From Mesaphorura yosii (taxonomy: Eukaryota; Arthropoda; Collembola; Poduromorpha; Tullbergiidae), in assembly GCA_009869945.1 (NCBI GenBank), contig WIXG01000006.1, positions 372,001-436,000 of the forward strand: a stretch of 64,000 nt of DNA. Direction: 5' to 3'. How positions within the stretch are numbered: the stretch's first letter is position 1; each line of letters starts with the position of its first letter. Positions 35,001 to 48,045 of this stretch are shown piece after piece. The position numbers were made by a program, and so were the translations under genes. A model generated the notes under the pieces. It made no database searches and had not been told where the DNA came from. It saw only the letters and a program-made list of their open reading frames with translations.

Positions 35001-38000
35001 TTCAGTTCCTTAATTAGCGCCGCATCAAGAATGAGCCCCACAGCATTTCGTCGCATAAACGCCAAAAAGATAAAGACCTCACGAACTCCGTCCACGGTAC
35101 CGCCCAGCGTGCCTCCTATTGGCAGGCCTGATAACTCTGGTAAGACTCGAAGCAAATGAAACTCATGTACCGATATGTCTGCATACGTACTTGGTGCTAA
35201 TGACTGATTGTCGTCTGCCATTTACAGATCTCTACATTCTTCCAAATGACGGATTAAATGTTCCTGTAGTCAATGCCCAAATCGAACCAGTTGAAACGAA
35301 GCCTGAAATTTCCCAGGATGATGAATCCACCAACTCCTCAACCGAGTTGTACACCGAACTGCGCCCAGTTCAAGAGGCCGTTACTGAGGGGCCTCCGTTA
35401 GAAGTCAGAAGATCTAGCTGCGAGGAGATTGAGGCCAGTGACACTGACGTTGAAACGGCTGAGACCACGGCCACAGAGTCTGAGCAACCGACATCTGAGA
35501 AAGTCGACGAAGACGATGATGTAAGCACTAATTAGATAGCAATTCACGTATATGCAAAATTACATGCGTCCAAGACAATAGCTTTTATTAGAAGGCTGAT
35601 TAAGGATTAAGATTAAGATATGAATGAGAGCAGATTATGTTAAAGGCAGTGCGATATGGTAATATGCAGATGATAAGAATCCCTTTCACTAAAAGTTCTA
35701 TTTTGGTTTCGTACCTCGATCCAGATAAGAACGGCAGTCTTGTAAAGTGTCCATGCCGTGTACCAGTATCTCCAGCTTCGCTATCCTCGTATGTCCATAC
35801 CGAATCTTTAACTGATTGGCAGATTGGCTGGGGCTTGACCTCCGGAACGAACTTCGTAGAAGTGCATTGAGTATTTGAAGAATGCGGGTAGACGGTAGGC
35901 ACAGATAGAATCATTGGGCAGAAACAAGCCATGCTATGAGATCCGAAATGAAAGATGAAATAGTCGCCCAGCCTCCACAAATATAGCTCACGCTGCAAGA
36001 TGCGATGTCCTCGCTGCTTTGTTATAGCCGTCGTGTGGCATTGGAACGTGGTTTATGCTTGATGCCCATTGTCCAGAATCAGAATACCACACAAGAGTTG
36101 AAGCGCATAAGACAATGCTCGATGTGACCGTTGCTTTAAACTCGTTCCATTTTCCATTTCTGTCGAACACGTTCACAGCGTTAACTTCTCAAGCTGGCCA
36201 AATCAATTTCACTTCTTAAATCGCTTTAACAGTCCAATCCAAGATTTCCTCTATCATCAAGATTAATCTGTCAATCCTCAATTTGCCAATTCAAAATGGA
36301 TATGGTAGGTGTCTAGCTTAGTCTGATCGGTCGAGAGTTTAATTTCAAGATGTTAGCCACTTAACCTTTAGCTTGACCCAGTTTGTAGTCACGGTTTCAT
36401 AATATAGTCTACGGGCAACTGGCATTGCCTTTGGGCTACAGTCTCAATGCCGGGTATCATAACTCGATCTTTGAAAAATTTTGAGAAGTTCAAATTAAGA
36501 ACTTTAAACTGCTGCCACTGTGGCCATTAGCCTTTAGCCGTAAAGATTTGACAGCAAAATTGAGGTATTCCATTTGTTTAATTTTCATTTTTTCAAGACC
36601 ACTCTAACAATAAAATCTTCAACACTTTGGTCCTCTCCTCAGTATTAAAGACTTTGTCCTAATGTCAATTCTCTATGATACAACAAATAACTACTCTTAC
36701 CAAATAAAATTAATTATTAATTTCTTGTTGTCAAATTGTTATTTCAGATTTTACGATCAGGCACCATCAAGGGACGAACGCGGCCGTCGTTCAGATGGAT
36801 AAATGGTAAATGGATTGCTGCACTCCCCGCAGAGCCTAATGTTGAGGTTGTTGAAAATCCACTCCCTGAGGAGCCTCATGAACTTCTATCAAGTGGGTCA
36901 ACGTCACCGGATGCAGGCTCACACGCAGAGTCATCAGGCAAAAACGAAATAGCTGAATTTCTTCAAGGAATTGAGGAGCATGAGGAGGAGGATGATATCT
37001 TGGCTATTCCTCGTGAATCATTGATCGGGTGGAAGCCCAACGAAACTCGCCGTAAGGTTGAAGACGAACCAGACTCTGGGAAGGAAGGCGCTAACCAGGA
37101 AGAAGACCCGGGCATTGTTACGGAAAAGAAGTCCGGCCCGTTGGAGGCAGTCAAGGCTGCTTCCGTCGTTGAAACCGATCTGACCCAACACGAGCCACCG
37201 AAATTGCATATCGATGGAAAAGTTTCGTCACTTAATCAGGAAATGGAAATCTCCAACGAAAAGCCGGATGAAGCCAAGGTGCGAAGTGATGCGAAGGGTG
37301 TAGATGTTGCCCAGCTTGACACCGTAGAAGACAATGTCGGAGAAGAGCATATGGACACCTGCACAGAAGACAAGATTGAACAAATCGTTGATAAGGAAAG
37401 CAAAATGATTCCAGAAGAGAAGGAACTTGCACCAGACAACCAAATTCAAGTTCCTGCTTCTACAGATGTCAGTGCCAATGATGAGGAAGCTTATGTAAGT
37501 TAGCCTCTTAGCCAATATGATATTGAAGGAATAAACAGGTTGAAATACTCTAATTTTTGCTCTGTTTTGTACCAGGCTTCGACTAATCTTGGTAACTCTG
37601 CCGACCCATTGGAGTTGGAGCAGAACTCCTGCGAGCCCGCTTCGAATTCAGAAGAGAAAGGAGAAAAGAGCATGAAAGATGAGTCAATGGAGATGTCCGA
37701 ACTTCCCTCGAATGCAGAAGAAGAAAAACATGATGGGGAAACTTTGTCAAAGTTCGCCGACTCACCCACAGAAAATGAGTCGGAGAAATCACCTAAGCCA
37801 TCTAAGTCAGATTCAAAGGAAGAAGAACAAAACGATCGAGGTGAATCGCCCAACTCAACTGAAGTAGATGCAAAATCAGTGGAATCGAATGATCTGCAGA
37901 AATCGTCCAAGTCAGCTGCGCCAGACTCAAAGGAAGAAGAACAGAACGATCAAGCAGAATCACCCCAGTCATCTGAAACAAATGCAAAAACGGAGAAATT

Positions 38001-40041
38001 GAATGATCCGGAGAAATCTTCCCAGCCAGCTGAACCAAACTCTGCTTCCAAAGCAGACGAAGAGAACGATGGCGAAAAGTCAGCCGAACAAGCTGGGCAA
38101 GATTCGAAAGCAGAGGAAAACAATCTGGAAGAATCGCCAGATCCCGACTCTGAAGAGGGGACTCACCAAAAAATCATTACATCCTCAAAGTTGGAAGTAC
38201 AGGCTCAAGAAGAAGATTTGGCAGAGCTAAAAGCTCCACCAACTGCTGCAGCTGAAGTAGCAAGCTGTATTTCTGAAGAGCCAACTGCACCGAATCTTGA
38301 AACAGCTCCTGACAACAACAATGTGGCTGGCTATGAAAACGGCGTGGCTGCTGTGGCTAACGGTGGGAATAGTTCGAAACCAGCTTCTGACGTTGGTGAA
38401 GATTTCATGGAAATCTCCACGATCCATTCGGCTGAAGATCAGGAACAAGCTGAACTCCAAGAGAGAACCAAAGCAGAACCAGACGAATCTTCGTCTGATC
38501 CTGAACTCAAGGAGATTGAAATGAGCCACGACATTAAATTGGAGTTGGAAGAATCACCGGTAAGGCCAGGCTCACCTTCCTCAGCATGCTCTACTTCTTC
38601 GGATAACTCTGAGTCACAAGACGAGACACTTAAACCAAAAGACAACGCCAAGGAGGTAATGAATGCTGAGGATCAAGACGAAGAAGCACAGCGCATAGCA
38701 GGTGTGCAAGTCTCAGGACACTCAGAGGAATTGTCACTTGTACTCGACGCGTGTTCGGCAACGGAATCTGCTGACGTATCTTTAGAGCAGACTTACGGGG
38801 CCGTCCCGTACTCTGAAACAGATGATTCTGGCGATACATCAGCGTCCCCGCCCACTGCTCGGCAAATTTCCGCTCAACATCAACCTTCAGAAAATTCAGG
38901 AGTTGCGTTCCCATTGTATTCAGTTCGAGATTTTCCGTTTCATCCGTGGGAGAATACTGAACCTTTTCCACCTGGGTATGTAACAGCTCCAATGCATCGC
39001 ATTACTCCATCGCAGGTGCCCGAAATGGTACCCCGGCCAGAATTTCGGCATGACCCCTTTGCTGACGGGGTTATCATGCTGTGCGGATATTCTCGATTTC
39101 TGGCCGTGCCAAACAACCCCGGGAGGAAGATTCTACAATTCTGCGAGACATTGGGGTACCGAGCCAGCTCTGTTGGCAGCCCTGAGTACATCTACACCTT
39201 CGTGGACTCTCCGCAAGAAATTTCAAATGATCCAGACTGCACAGTTGTGGTTAACATTCTGGTCACAACCTCTGTCTTGGAAGGACATCTTGTCATGGAT
39301 TGCGGTCCACTGATCACTACGCGTGTGTCAATACACAAGTTTAATGAGTACAAAATGCAGCTTCCATTCTGTATTCAAGATTACCCCAACGGTCTCCGAA
39401 TTATTACCATGCTATCGCAAAACCCAAGACATCTGGCTATGATTAATAGCCTACAAGGGTTCCGCTACATGCTCATGGAGGAGTATTGCTGCAACAAAAA
39501 CACAGCGATCGTCTATAAAGAGGCAGACCACAACCCGCCTGGCCAAAACGGAGCACTAACAGAACACAGCGACGAGGAGGAGCCAAGAGGAAAAGGTGAA
39601 CCAGTTCATCATCCAACTCCTAAGATTACTCGCAGTGTTGCCAACTCGTGCCCTTTGGATTTGGTCGCCGCCGAAGACAGGGCTCCAAAGCGGTCGCACT
39701 CCCGACCAGAAATCCTTATTAGTACAACAAGCAGTGGTCCAGCTCTGCCTTCCGAGAATTTGGTGCTTGCCGAGCCACAGGTACTTGCCTTGATTTTAAG
39801 TTGAAGATTGGAAATGCCACATTTTCACTCATTAATTTTTAACTCTAAATGATTCCAGGAGTCCAGACTAGTTGGATTGGCACGAGCAATCGCGCAGGTC
39901 GGGGAAATGGATCGGTCTGCAAGACGCGAGCAGGAGCGAGAAATGGCGGCACAGCGACATGCATTGGGGTACCAAGAGCGTATGGAATTTTGGCAGCATA
40001 ACGGACCCTGCACTTCAAAGAAAGCAAGACGCGGTGAATGA
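32100..40041 (+). CDS. RING-like and multi-C2H2 zinc-finger protein with acidic region and unknown C-terminal domain
   Basis: Seventeen exons: 32100-32265, 32341-32565, 32636-32737, 32810-32950, 33035-33316, 33395-33622, 33707-33809, 33893-33960, 34033-34203, 34280-34360, 34442-34609, 34697-34928, 35006-35139, 35228-35520, 36748-37494, 37576-39780, 39859-40041; 1842 aa, all GT-AG and in phase. Residues 60-98 form a RING-like C3HC4 pattern (C60, C63, C79, H81, C84, C87, C95, C98). A basic KKKKKR cluster precedes the fingers. Eight C2H2-type fingers span about 388-606 with TGERP/TGEKP-type linkers; the first ends HEFC, so it is C2HC. Residues about 700-1480 are highly acidic with degenerate repeats. 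About 1490-1700 is an unrecognised, apparently folded domain. The tail has NLS-like KKARR. DNA binding and possibly E3 ligase activity are inferred; orthology not established. The 1.2-kb intron before exon 15 leaves some chance that two genes are joined. Confidence 0.82.
35521..36747 (+). other. Exceptionally long intron 14 of the zinc-finger gene
   Basis: This 1227-bp intron has a good donor (GTAAGC) and acceptor (ATTTCAG) and joins two phase-0 exons, but the gene's other introns are about 68-91 bp. It contains a 132-codon open frame on the minus strand (35600-35998) and a 77-codon frame on the plus strand (35641-35870), neither recognised. If the intron is not real, the upstream gene would end at a TAG at 35533-35535. 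Confidence 0.6.
37790..38160 (+). repeat. Degenerate acidic tandem repeats inside exon 16
   Basis: The encoded protein repeats a unit of about 40 aa built on SKEEEQND, then ESP or QSSE, then LNDPEKSS-type blocks (about residues 1120-1240). Copies are SDSKEEEQNDRGESP, PDSKEEEQNDQAESP, SKADEENDGEKS and DSKAEENNLEESPD. This looks like duplication followed by drift in an unstructured, Glu/Ser/Asp-rich segment. Confidence 0.7.
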
Positions 40042-40525
40042 GTGATAAAAAAAGTCCATCTTCTCGTAAGAGCTACGCACGAGCTACGTTATGAACTGAA
40101 CTATAGCTTAAAATCTTAACCAGAGTATTTAATACAGCGAGATGTTCTATTTGCATGATCTATAAAAAGTATTCGTTCATCTGCCTATGAGTCTGGTTTG
40201 ATAAATGTCTCCTTATTTAGGCAGGTAGTCTTTGTGGTCAGACGAGTACTACTAAAGGTGGCTACATTAAAATAGTTTTGTTGTCAACAAGACATTTTGT
40301 ACTATATTTCATTTCAATCTATGTTTTGATTTATGTGTAGTTAAAACACTCAGAAGACGTGGTCTTTGTAATAAGTCGTTGCATGCTCTGTCGCTATTGA
40401 TATTTAGTACTAAGTAAGAATCCTAAAAATCGTAGTTAGAGTGAACAGAGTTTGCATGCTCTTCTACTTTGAATTTAAGTTTGATATTTACTAAAGGCTA
40501 ATTACTCCTTGGATAAATTATATGG

Positions 40526-40531
40526 AATAAA
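40526..40531 (+). terminator. Poly(A) signal of zinc-finger gene
   Basis: AATAAA about 485 bp after the TGA at 40039-40041, in AT-rich sequence. No competing canonical AATAAA is evident between the stop and this site. Confidence 0.55.
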
Positions 40532-43500
40532 TCTTATATGTGTCTTGAGAATCTAGCGCAGACTCCTCATCTTAATTCGCGAACAGCGGAAGATATTCAC
40601 CAATTCAGAAAGCTGGCTGCGCTGCAGTTCGTATCACATATTCGCGTTCGGGGTTTGACGTTTGAGGAAATGCAGTTGGTTGAGAATCGGTAACAATGAG
40701 CCAAAACAGAGAAGTTTCACTCGGCATTCCCATTCTTACGCGCTTCCATGAACAAAAGACGGAGATGCAAATTAAACATCCTACCTGAACAACAGCATGA
40801 ATCTGCATGAAGGATTACGTAAGAGCATGGCAGCAGTCGGGATTCTTTTATGGGAGTTGCTCCCTCCGTGTGCATTTTCCTTTATAACGGAAACAATCGA
40901 GCCAACCTCAATTTGCCTTTTCGCATTAATTCTTTCGCCGACTTTGTCTCTTTGTTTTTATTCAGTTCCTCAAGCTGTGACAAAGGATGACTTAATTCCG
41001 ATGTTAGATGATAGCAAGAGCTCACGGCTCACTCATGCGAGGAATCAACCCAAATCAACTCGGTTCACCTGATGCAGGTGTTGACGCTAAATTTGTATCA
41101 GGAGACGTCGAAAGAAATTCAAAGGGTTGACGACTCTGCCACGGTGAGGACCGCTTTGACTAATGATTCGAACAAGATGAAATATCTAATATGACATGAT
41201 ATTATACATTGCTTTGTTCGGCGCAATTTCACACCATTACGGGAGCTTTGTTGCGGTAATTTGCAGCGTTGTCGTCTATTGCAAAAGTAGAAAGTACCGC
41301 CGACATTATTCAACTGTTATTACACTTCTTATAACTACGAGCAGTCATAATTCACCGCGGTGGCTCACAATGCCACTTTTGTACTCTACTGAATGCCGCG
41401 TCTTTAAATAGACTGTCTAGTTTAGCGCGTCAAGGTAACAATTGTGGCGAACTTTCCACATCTCAGAAGACGAATTGCACCGAAACAGATGCCGGAGTCT
41501 GTTTGGTCTGTTGTGCAATTGCATTGCAATATTCAATATTTACATGTTACACGCTATTGAGGAGCTCTTAATGAAGAGCAATGAAAAGTAAATAGGTGAC
41601 AATGAGAGATGAAACGAATACTGAGTCAGACGAATTTTTGGTACACTGACTGGCCGACGCTGAGTGTTTGTTCGCTAATTGACAATGAAACGTGATTACC
41701 ATCGTGAATAGTCAATACAAGTCGTGAGGAGCCGTGCAATGACCAAAGTCACCAAAGGCAGGCAGGCTCCTTTCACTTGATTAAAGTCAATAACGCCGTT
41801 TTGCACCATCATTCGACTAAGGCGAAATGTTGCATAAAAATTGATTGATCAAGAAAAGATTTTGGCTGCAATTCTGCACTCTTGCAAGAATGCACGTTTC
41901 ATTCGCCGTAATTTCCTCCACACAATGCAACAATGGTCGTGACATTTAGCTGGCTATTTTTAACATTCTTCTACTCTTAATCATAAACCGTTGGTGCTTC
42001 ATGGGAATTGTTGTTGAAGAGTAGCACCAAATACGAGAGTTCGTCACGACCGTGGCATGGCTGTCAGGACGAGATTGAATTACAATTAAAATTAGTGGCA
42101 TTGTCTGCACGGTTGAGCCGAGACCATATTAACTTGATACCCGATAAATTCGAGGCTTTACTTGCTATGATTGGCAGCCATCAAGTGACCAGTAGCCATT
42201 GACTTTGACAGACTTTTACTTTCGATTCAGTCGCAATGGCTTTCATAACCCCGCAACCACGACTAAACACAAGTTCAATACTCAAGTCGACTCGTGATGA
42301 TGTCCACTCAATTCAATTAGTGTTATTCATCTGCGTGATGTTGCAAATTGTTATGTCACCTTCTGCTCGTGGTTTCAGGGCGAAACGACCGACCGCACCG
42401 CATTGCAATGCCATAACATTGCGCAACTCGTCTACGAATTGATGCGGCTGCGAGCATTTGGCGAATTATTCCGAAGAAATTCACGGTTCACATTCGATTC
42501 GGTTAACACTGACAAAGAAACTGAAATTGGGCCGACCAAAAATGAAAATATGAGAATTATGAAATGTTTCATTCCGCTTTTAAAGTTTACTTCAAAAGTA
42601 TTTGCGTATTTGCAAACTTGGGTGCTTGCATTCAGAAGTCAAGCCGCGCCGAATGCGTCTAGAGCCAACGGAGGAACAAAAGAGTGACTTCGCTGAATGG
42701 ATTCATCCATCGTGTCATGGCGTGGTTCGTGGATAAGTGTTCTCATCACACTCTCAGCCTCACTTCAGCGTTGTTGTGCCAATTGCAATAAAAGAGATTA
42801 CACAATCTCGCCTCTTAATTCTAAGCCCGTGCATTTTGCATTTTGCGAGTGACTCCCAAACAAACCGTGACACAATAACCAGTCTAAAATTAGCCGAATG
42901 CGACGTGATGCGAGTTTTGTAACTCACTCAACGTATGCCGAATTCACCTCACACTGCGATCAAAAGTAAAGCGAGCACAGCTGCTACAATTAAGAATGAC
43001 TGCGTCGATGCATTATCGCTTGGCGGGGCCGGATAAGACTAAAAGCCATGTGGCGTTTGCTTTCCCATTGTTGCAGATTGCATCACACGTACCTGAGTGA
43101 GGACGCGTTGAATTCGAGCTGAATCGGTATGCGTCAGGCCCATTTTCTTAATTGAATTAATTCAGCAGGTCACAAATACTTCGGGTACCTTAATGAATCG
43201 AAGCAACGCGCTGTTGACATGCGTGAGACTTGCACCCATGCTTGGGATCGAGCGATCTGTGTCAATGCGCCATGAAGTAGGCATGGTTCATGTCCGAGTC
43301 TGTTGACAAATGATCACTTGAGAGAATTCGCGCACGGACGGTCAATATTTATCTGCACTTTGAGCAATGGTTCAATATTTGTGAATTGTAGCCCACAGCC
43401 GAGTGTCGATGTCGGTCGAAATCTCTTGGCCCAAATTACGCAATGTTCCCGTTTCTTTACGTGACACATTTATGGCGTTCTCGGTCCCTTCAACAATATA

Positions 43501-46500
43501 ACACTCGAGACCTTGGAGTATTCAATTCAGCAGGATATCTTGATTCCTAATTGATAAGGCCATGGAGGAACCTTAGCAACAGAACAAGTAGCAACCTCAC
43601 TAGACCTTCGTCGTGGAGTATTGTCATTGCCGCCGTTGTTCATCAATACAATATGCTGACTAATCAATTCCTGAATAAAATTGATGCTGTGTAATTCAAA
43701 ATTCATCACTGAGAAGAATGGATTCGAAATTGATGTCTGCCGTCATTTATCACAGTCACAGACTCTTCCAAGCTGGCGGTTCACCGTCTCCATAAAAAGG
43801 AGACAAAAAGTGAAACTAATTGGGTGCAATTTATTCTCGCCTGAAATAATTAATGCCTTGCCGTCTTCAAGGGAAAGGCCACTTGGGAATTTTCTGCACT
43901 TTTGCTCGTAATGCTGCTGCCATTCTTATTTTATGACATGAATCGACGATTCACCCATCGCACGAATGCGAATCAAGTTTGTCCGTTCGACGCGTTGCAT
44001 CTGCAGTTGAGCTCTGTCATTGATCATTGGAAAATTTGCAGTGAAGCGTACGGGGTTGGAGCTAGCTGATTCGGCTTAGCTTAAAGCAGCGAAGCTTGCC
44101 AATTTAGGCAGCTTAAATTGCACCTTGCATTGAAAAGTGAAAGGCCTCTCTTTCTCTCCTCGATCAGGCCAATCAATGCTGTATTGACGAAGTGCGATAA
44201 GTTTGCGTGTTTACAATCACCAAAGATGCGTTTCGGGCTTTCTGGGTTAAGACGGTCTTGTTCCAATATTAACCAACACTGGGATATGTCACAACTCGGC
44301 AGTACGTGTTTACAAAATTTAGCTCCTATTGCAAAGCCGACATCAGGTGCCAGAAACACGTCGAAATGCACACGAATCCGAAGCTCACGATTTTGTTCAT
44401 GTAAAACTGTCAACATTTCCATCATTCACATTGTTGTGACAGCACGTCGAGGGTGGATGTCGCCTCCCGAGTGGAAATGCTCATTCATTATGGCGCAGGT
44501 GTAATAATAGTAATCTTGTTTAGGAATAGACAAGCGCAGAGAATGCAAGAATGGAAGGCTTTCAAGTATGAATGGCTTTTGAGGTTCGGTCGGCCCTACA
44601 CGCCAAACACGGCGCCTGAATGAAAGAAAAAGTGAAATGACTTTTGATAAAGTTTTCAACATGAGTACGGTGAATATGCGATTAGGCTGTAATTTGTAAA
44701 TTCATTGTCAGTATCAAAAATGAGCGATTGATGAATAGATTAATAAACATTTTGTGCATCTTATCTTCATCTGCCTGTGCTGCAAGTGCTGCAACCGACA
44801 TGAGTCTCGACTTTTATTTTTAAACCTCTTGAGCTGCACTCCACCGCTGCTGCCTGTGTCCGCCGTGTTTGCGTTCTCGTTTTCAAGGTGGGAACGAGAC
44901 GCGAGATAAGAATTGCGGAAAGCGCAGGCATTTGGACTAACCGGCCATATACGGCGTGAGTCCACTCCACGCTCCACTCAGGAGTGAGAAAGTTGCGAAA
45001 GTAATTAAGAAATCAAGCCTTGGTTTCTTTAATAAATCATTCATGCTCAAAATATTAATTTTTGATAAATCACACTTTCAGTTTCTTGATCGAGCCTTCT
45101 CCTCAAATCCACGTGTGAAAATCCGTGCAATACAAGCTCAAGCACTCAAGAACTGAAGAGCCAGGGTTCCTTCGACTTGTCGATAGGATCCCAGCACAAG
45201 CACCCAACGAAGAAACACAAACACAGATCGAGAGGATTGTCATGTCTTTCTTGTGCGGCCGAATAATGGAAGTTGCTCTTCGTGAAAGGACGAAAACGAA
45301 ACTTTTCTGTCCAATTATCCTATTAATTAAATTCACACGACTGACGATAATGTTATGAAATTGCATAAAATAGGATCAAAACAAGACAATAAATAATAAA
45401 TTTGAATATGCTGAGAGTCCCACAACTTAGCATGAATTCTCTTCGCCTTGACTAAGCATCTCAGGCACAACGCGCAAAGATCCAAAGAGGCAGACAGCGA
45501 TGAGAAATGAATATGAAACATGAAATGGGCAAATTATTTGAGGAAATCTTTACGCAAACTGAACAATGATACGATTTAGTCAGTTGTTGTGCTGACTTCT
45601 GCAGTCACGGTTCCTCTTTCTTGCTACTTGTTGAAATGTTACGCGAGAGAAAGTGATGATCTAATAATACCCTCGTAATAGCGTCTAATGCATCGAGAGA
45701 AGATGCGATGCCGTTATTCTTCAGCCTACGCAGAGGAACCATGTCAAGAAATGAAATGCTGTGCTTAATTAACAAAATTGCGGAGATCGATGAGACAAAA
45801 AAGGCGTGAGTCGTAATTGAACGATTATTACGTGATCATTTGATACGAAGTAGCTGCACCTGGAAAAGAAAGCAAGTGGCGACGGAGACGCGCTGTGAAA
45901 GAACAAAAGGACGAATTTGCAATTGGCGAATCTGTGATCGTCGTGGGGAGTGAGACAGCCGCAGAGTCAGACACCAGCGGGGAACCACCAGAAAGCACAT
46001 TGAACGTCTGCCTTCATCGCATGTGTTCGCTAGTCAACGGTATCAGTTCACTTCAAACCAACTCATCGTTACCGTGACCATCATCAACTTACAATCAATC
46101 GCATTGTGCTTGAATTTTGCAACAAGTGTTTGATGAAATAGTTCACATGCTGCTGAATTTGGGCATAAGTGCATGCATGGAAAGAAATCGATCAATGGGC
46201 AATTTGCCAGTGTACAAATTGGGCGTTCGATCTGCAATTACAAACCGCAGTGATTAATCAGTTACCGATCACAGTCCATTCAGTCAGTCAGTAGAAAGTT
46301 TAAGGCTAATAGCTGACCATTGTGCTGTTGCCTCGCCGAAGAATGCGCTTGAGCTTGAATGGGGCCGCGATGCACTGCAGTGCAATGCGTGATTTATGAG
46401 ATTACTTTTGACTAATGGGAAAAACGTGTGTGTGTTCACAATAATCGTAATAATAATGGTAATGGCGGTCATCATTCATAATTACGAGTTGGTCGGAGAG

Positions 46501-47792
46501 AGATTACACGGCGCTGGCTGCGGCGCAAGAAAGTTATTGCGAGTTATAAATAAACATCTTGGCTGACGAGTGCTTGTGACTGCGACTGTGATTTTGTAAG
46601 ACTTGCGTTGCTTTGCAGGGAAGATGAGCAATTACAATGGACTACATAAAAGGCGAGGGCCTAAAAATAAATATCGAAAGAAAGTGAAAATATTACAACA
46701 AATTTGTAAATGAAAAGTAATTATGTCTTTATACGTACGAAGAATTAATTATAGCACCAAGAGACGGAGCCGCCGAGTGTCTTTCGATGTGGAAATAAAC
46801 ACCAGACTCCGCTGAGCTGCGCAACTGCAACGATACGAGCGTGAAATTCGAGGCGACGATTCGACGAATCATTACGAGTTACGACCGTTGTTGCATAAAA
46901 TCGTAAAAAGCATGCAATTTTGTATTGACAAAACGCATCAGATGGAGACACGCTGGCGTGTGACGAAAATGCAGAGCAAATTCATATCACAGATCATTAA
47001 TCTCATGCATGCTGCATGCCATTATGTCTGATGGCTGTGTTACTGGGCCATGTCTTTTGAGATTCTCGACCTTGTCTCCATTTGGGAGATCGAGACGAGG
47101 GCCCAGGTCCCGAATTTTTGCAACTCCGGCACGTCGGTGATGAAAGCAGGTATTTCTCAACACGTTTACGCGTTGGCAGATTTTATTGCCCGGATTACGT
47201 ACATCGCACGCACACATTTGTCGTATCATGTAATGCAGCGACAAGGAGAAGATTATCACACCGGCCATTAGTCATTAATCGCCGCTCAGCAGTCCCATTT
47301 CGCACACGCTTGATGTCGAATGCACTTTTTATGATGCCGAAATAACTGCAGTATTGCACAAAGTCCTTTCAAAATGGTAATGGCATTGCAATTGCAATCG
47401 CATGTGTTTAGGCAAACGCGAAATAAAATGTCAAAAACTCAAATTTTGGGATCATTCGCCTCCTCTCTCAAATTTGAACACAATTTCAAAAGCCCGAGAA
47501 GATTGGGACACAGCATACGGATTAAACTTACCTGGCAGCTCCCAAGACCCTTCAATTCATGAGATATAAGTTACGTTTTAAACAACACTACGATAAAAGT
47601 GTAAATTTTACACTTTATTGACGACATCGTAACTTCAGACTCGTCTGCTTTTGGGTGCATCGCATACAGAGCGTTCGTTGCTGTGTACAGAGACCGCACG
47701 CTTCTGCTTCTTGCGTCGTAAGATGCGATCGCACACAGATGAGTATAGTTTGATACTGGCATGTATTCACTCTTCGTTGCAAGTCTCCGGAG
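40532..47792. other. Gene-poor intergenic tract
   Basis: No consistent exon chain was found on either strand. Open frames are at most about 130 codons (plus 44118-44504) without recognisable domains. Small structures include the palindrome TGCACTGCAGTGCA at 46371-46384 and an inverted repeat with 9-bp arms AAAGTGTAA/TTACACTTT near 47597-47617. The latter lies about 180 bp upstream of the Gly-rich gene promoter. Confidence 0.5.
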
Positions 47793-47830
47793 TATAAAAA
47801 CACGCCAAGACTCCCAAACACAGCCTCAGA
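47793..47830 (+). promoter_or_regulatory. Core promoter candidate of the Gly-rich gene
   Basis: TATAAAAA at 47793-47800 is followed by CTCAGAC, with the probable initiator A at 47828, 35 bp from the first T. This gives a 5'UTR of about 218 bases before the ATG at 48046. A clear TATA box suits a highly expressed, tissue-restricted secretory gene, but that is inference. Confidence 0.6.
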
Positions 47831-48045
47831 CGTCGAAAGTTCGTCAGGCGACCGTGTCAGTTTATCAGTTGATTGCTCAGGTGTATAAGGAGCTTCAGTT
47901 TTAGTTGAGGCGCATTCGAGGGCATTGTTCCAGTTCCCGGACAGAGAACGTCGTTGAAAGTGTACCTGTCGTTGTTCTACTCCAGTGCAAGTGTGTATGT
48001 GTGCTCGTTGACCCGTGTGGACGTATTTAGTGACATTCTTCCAAC

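Noticed and set aside
45895-46077. 60-codon plus-strand frame rich in Glu/Ser
   Set aside because: It begins with GTG, lacks an ATG until near its end, and has no splice or homology support.
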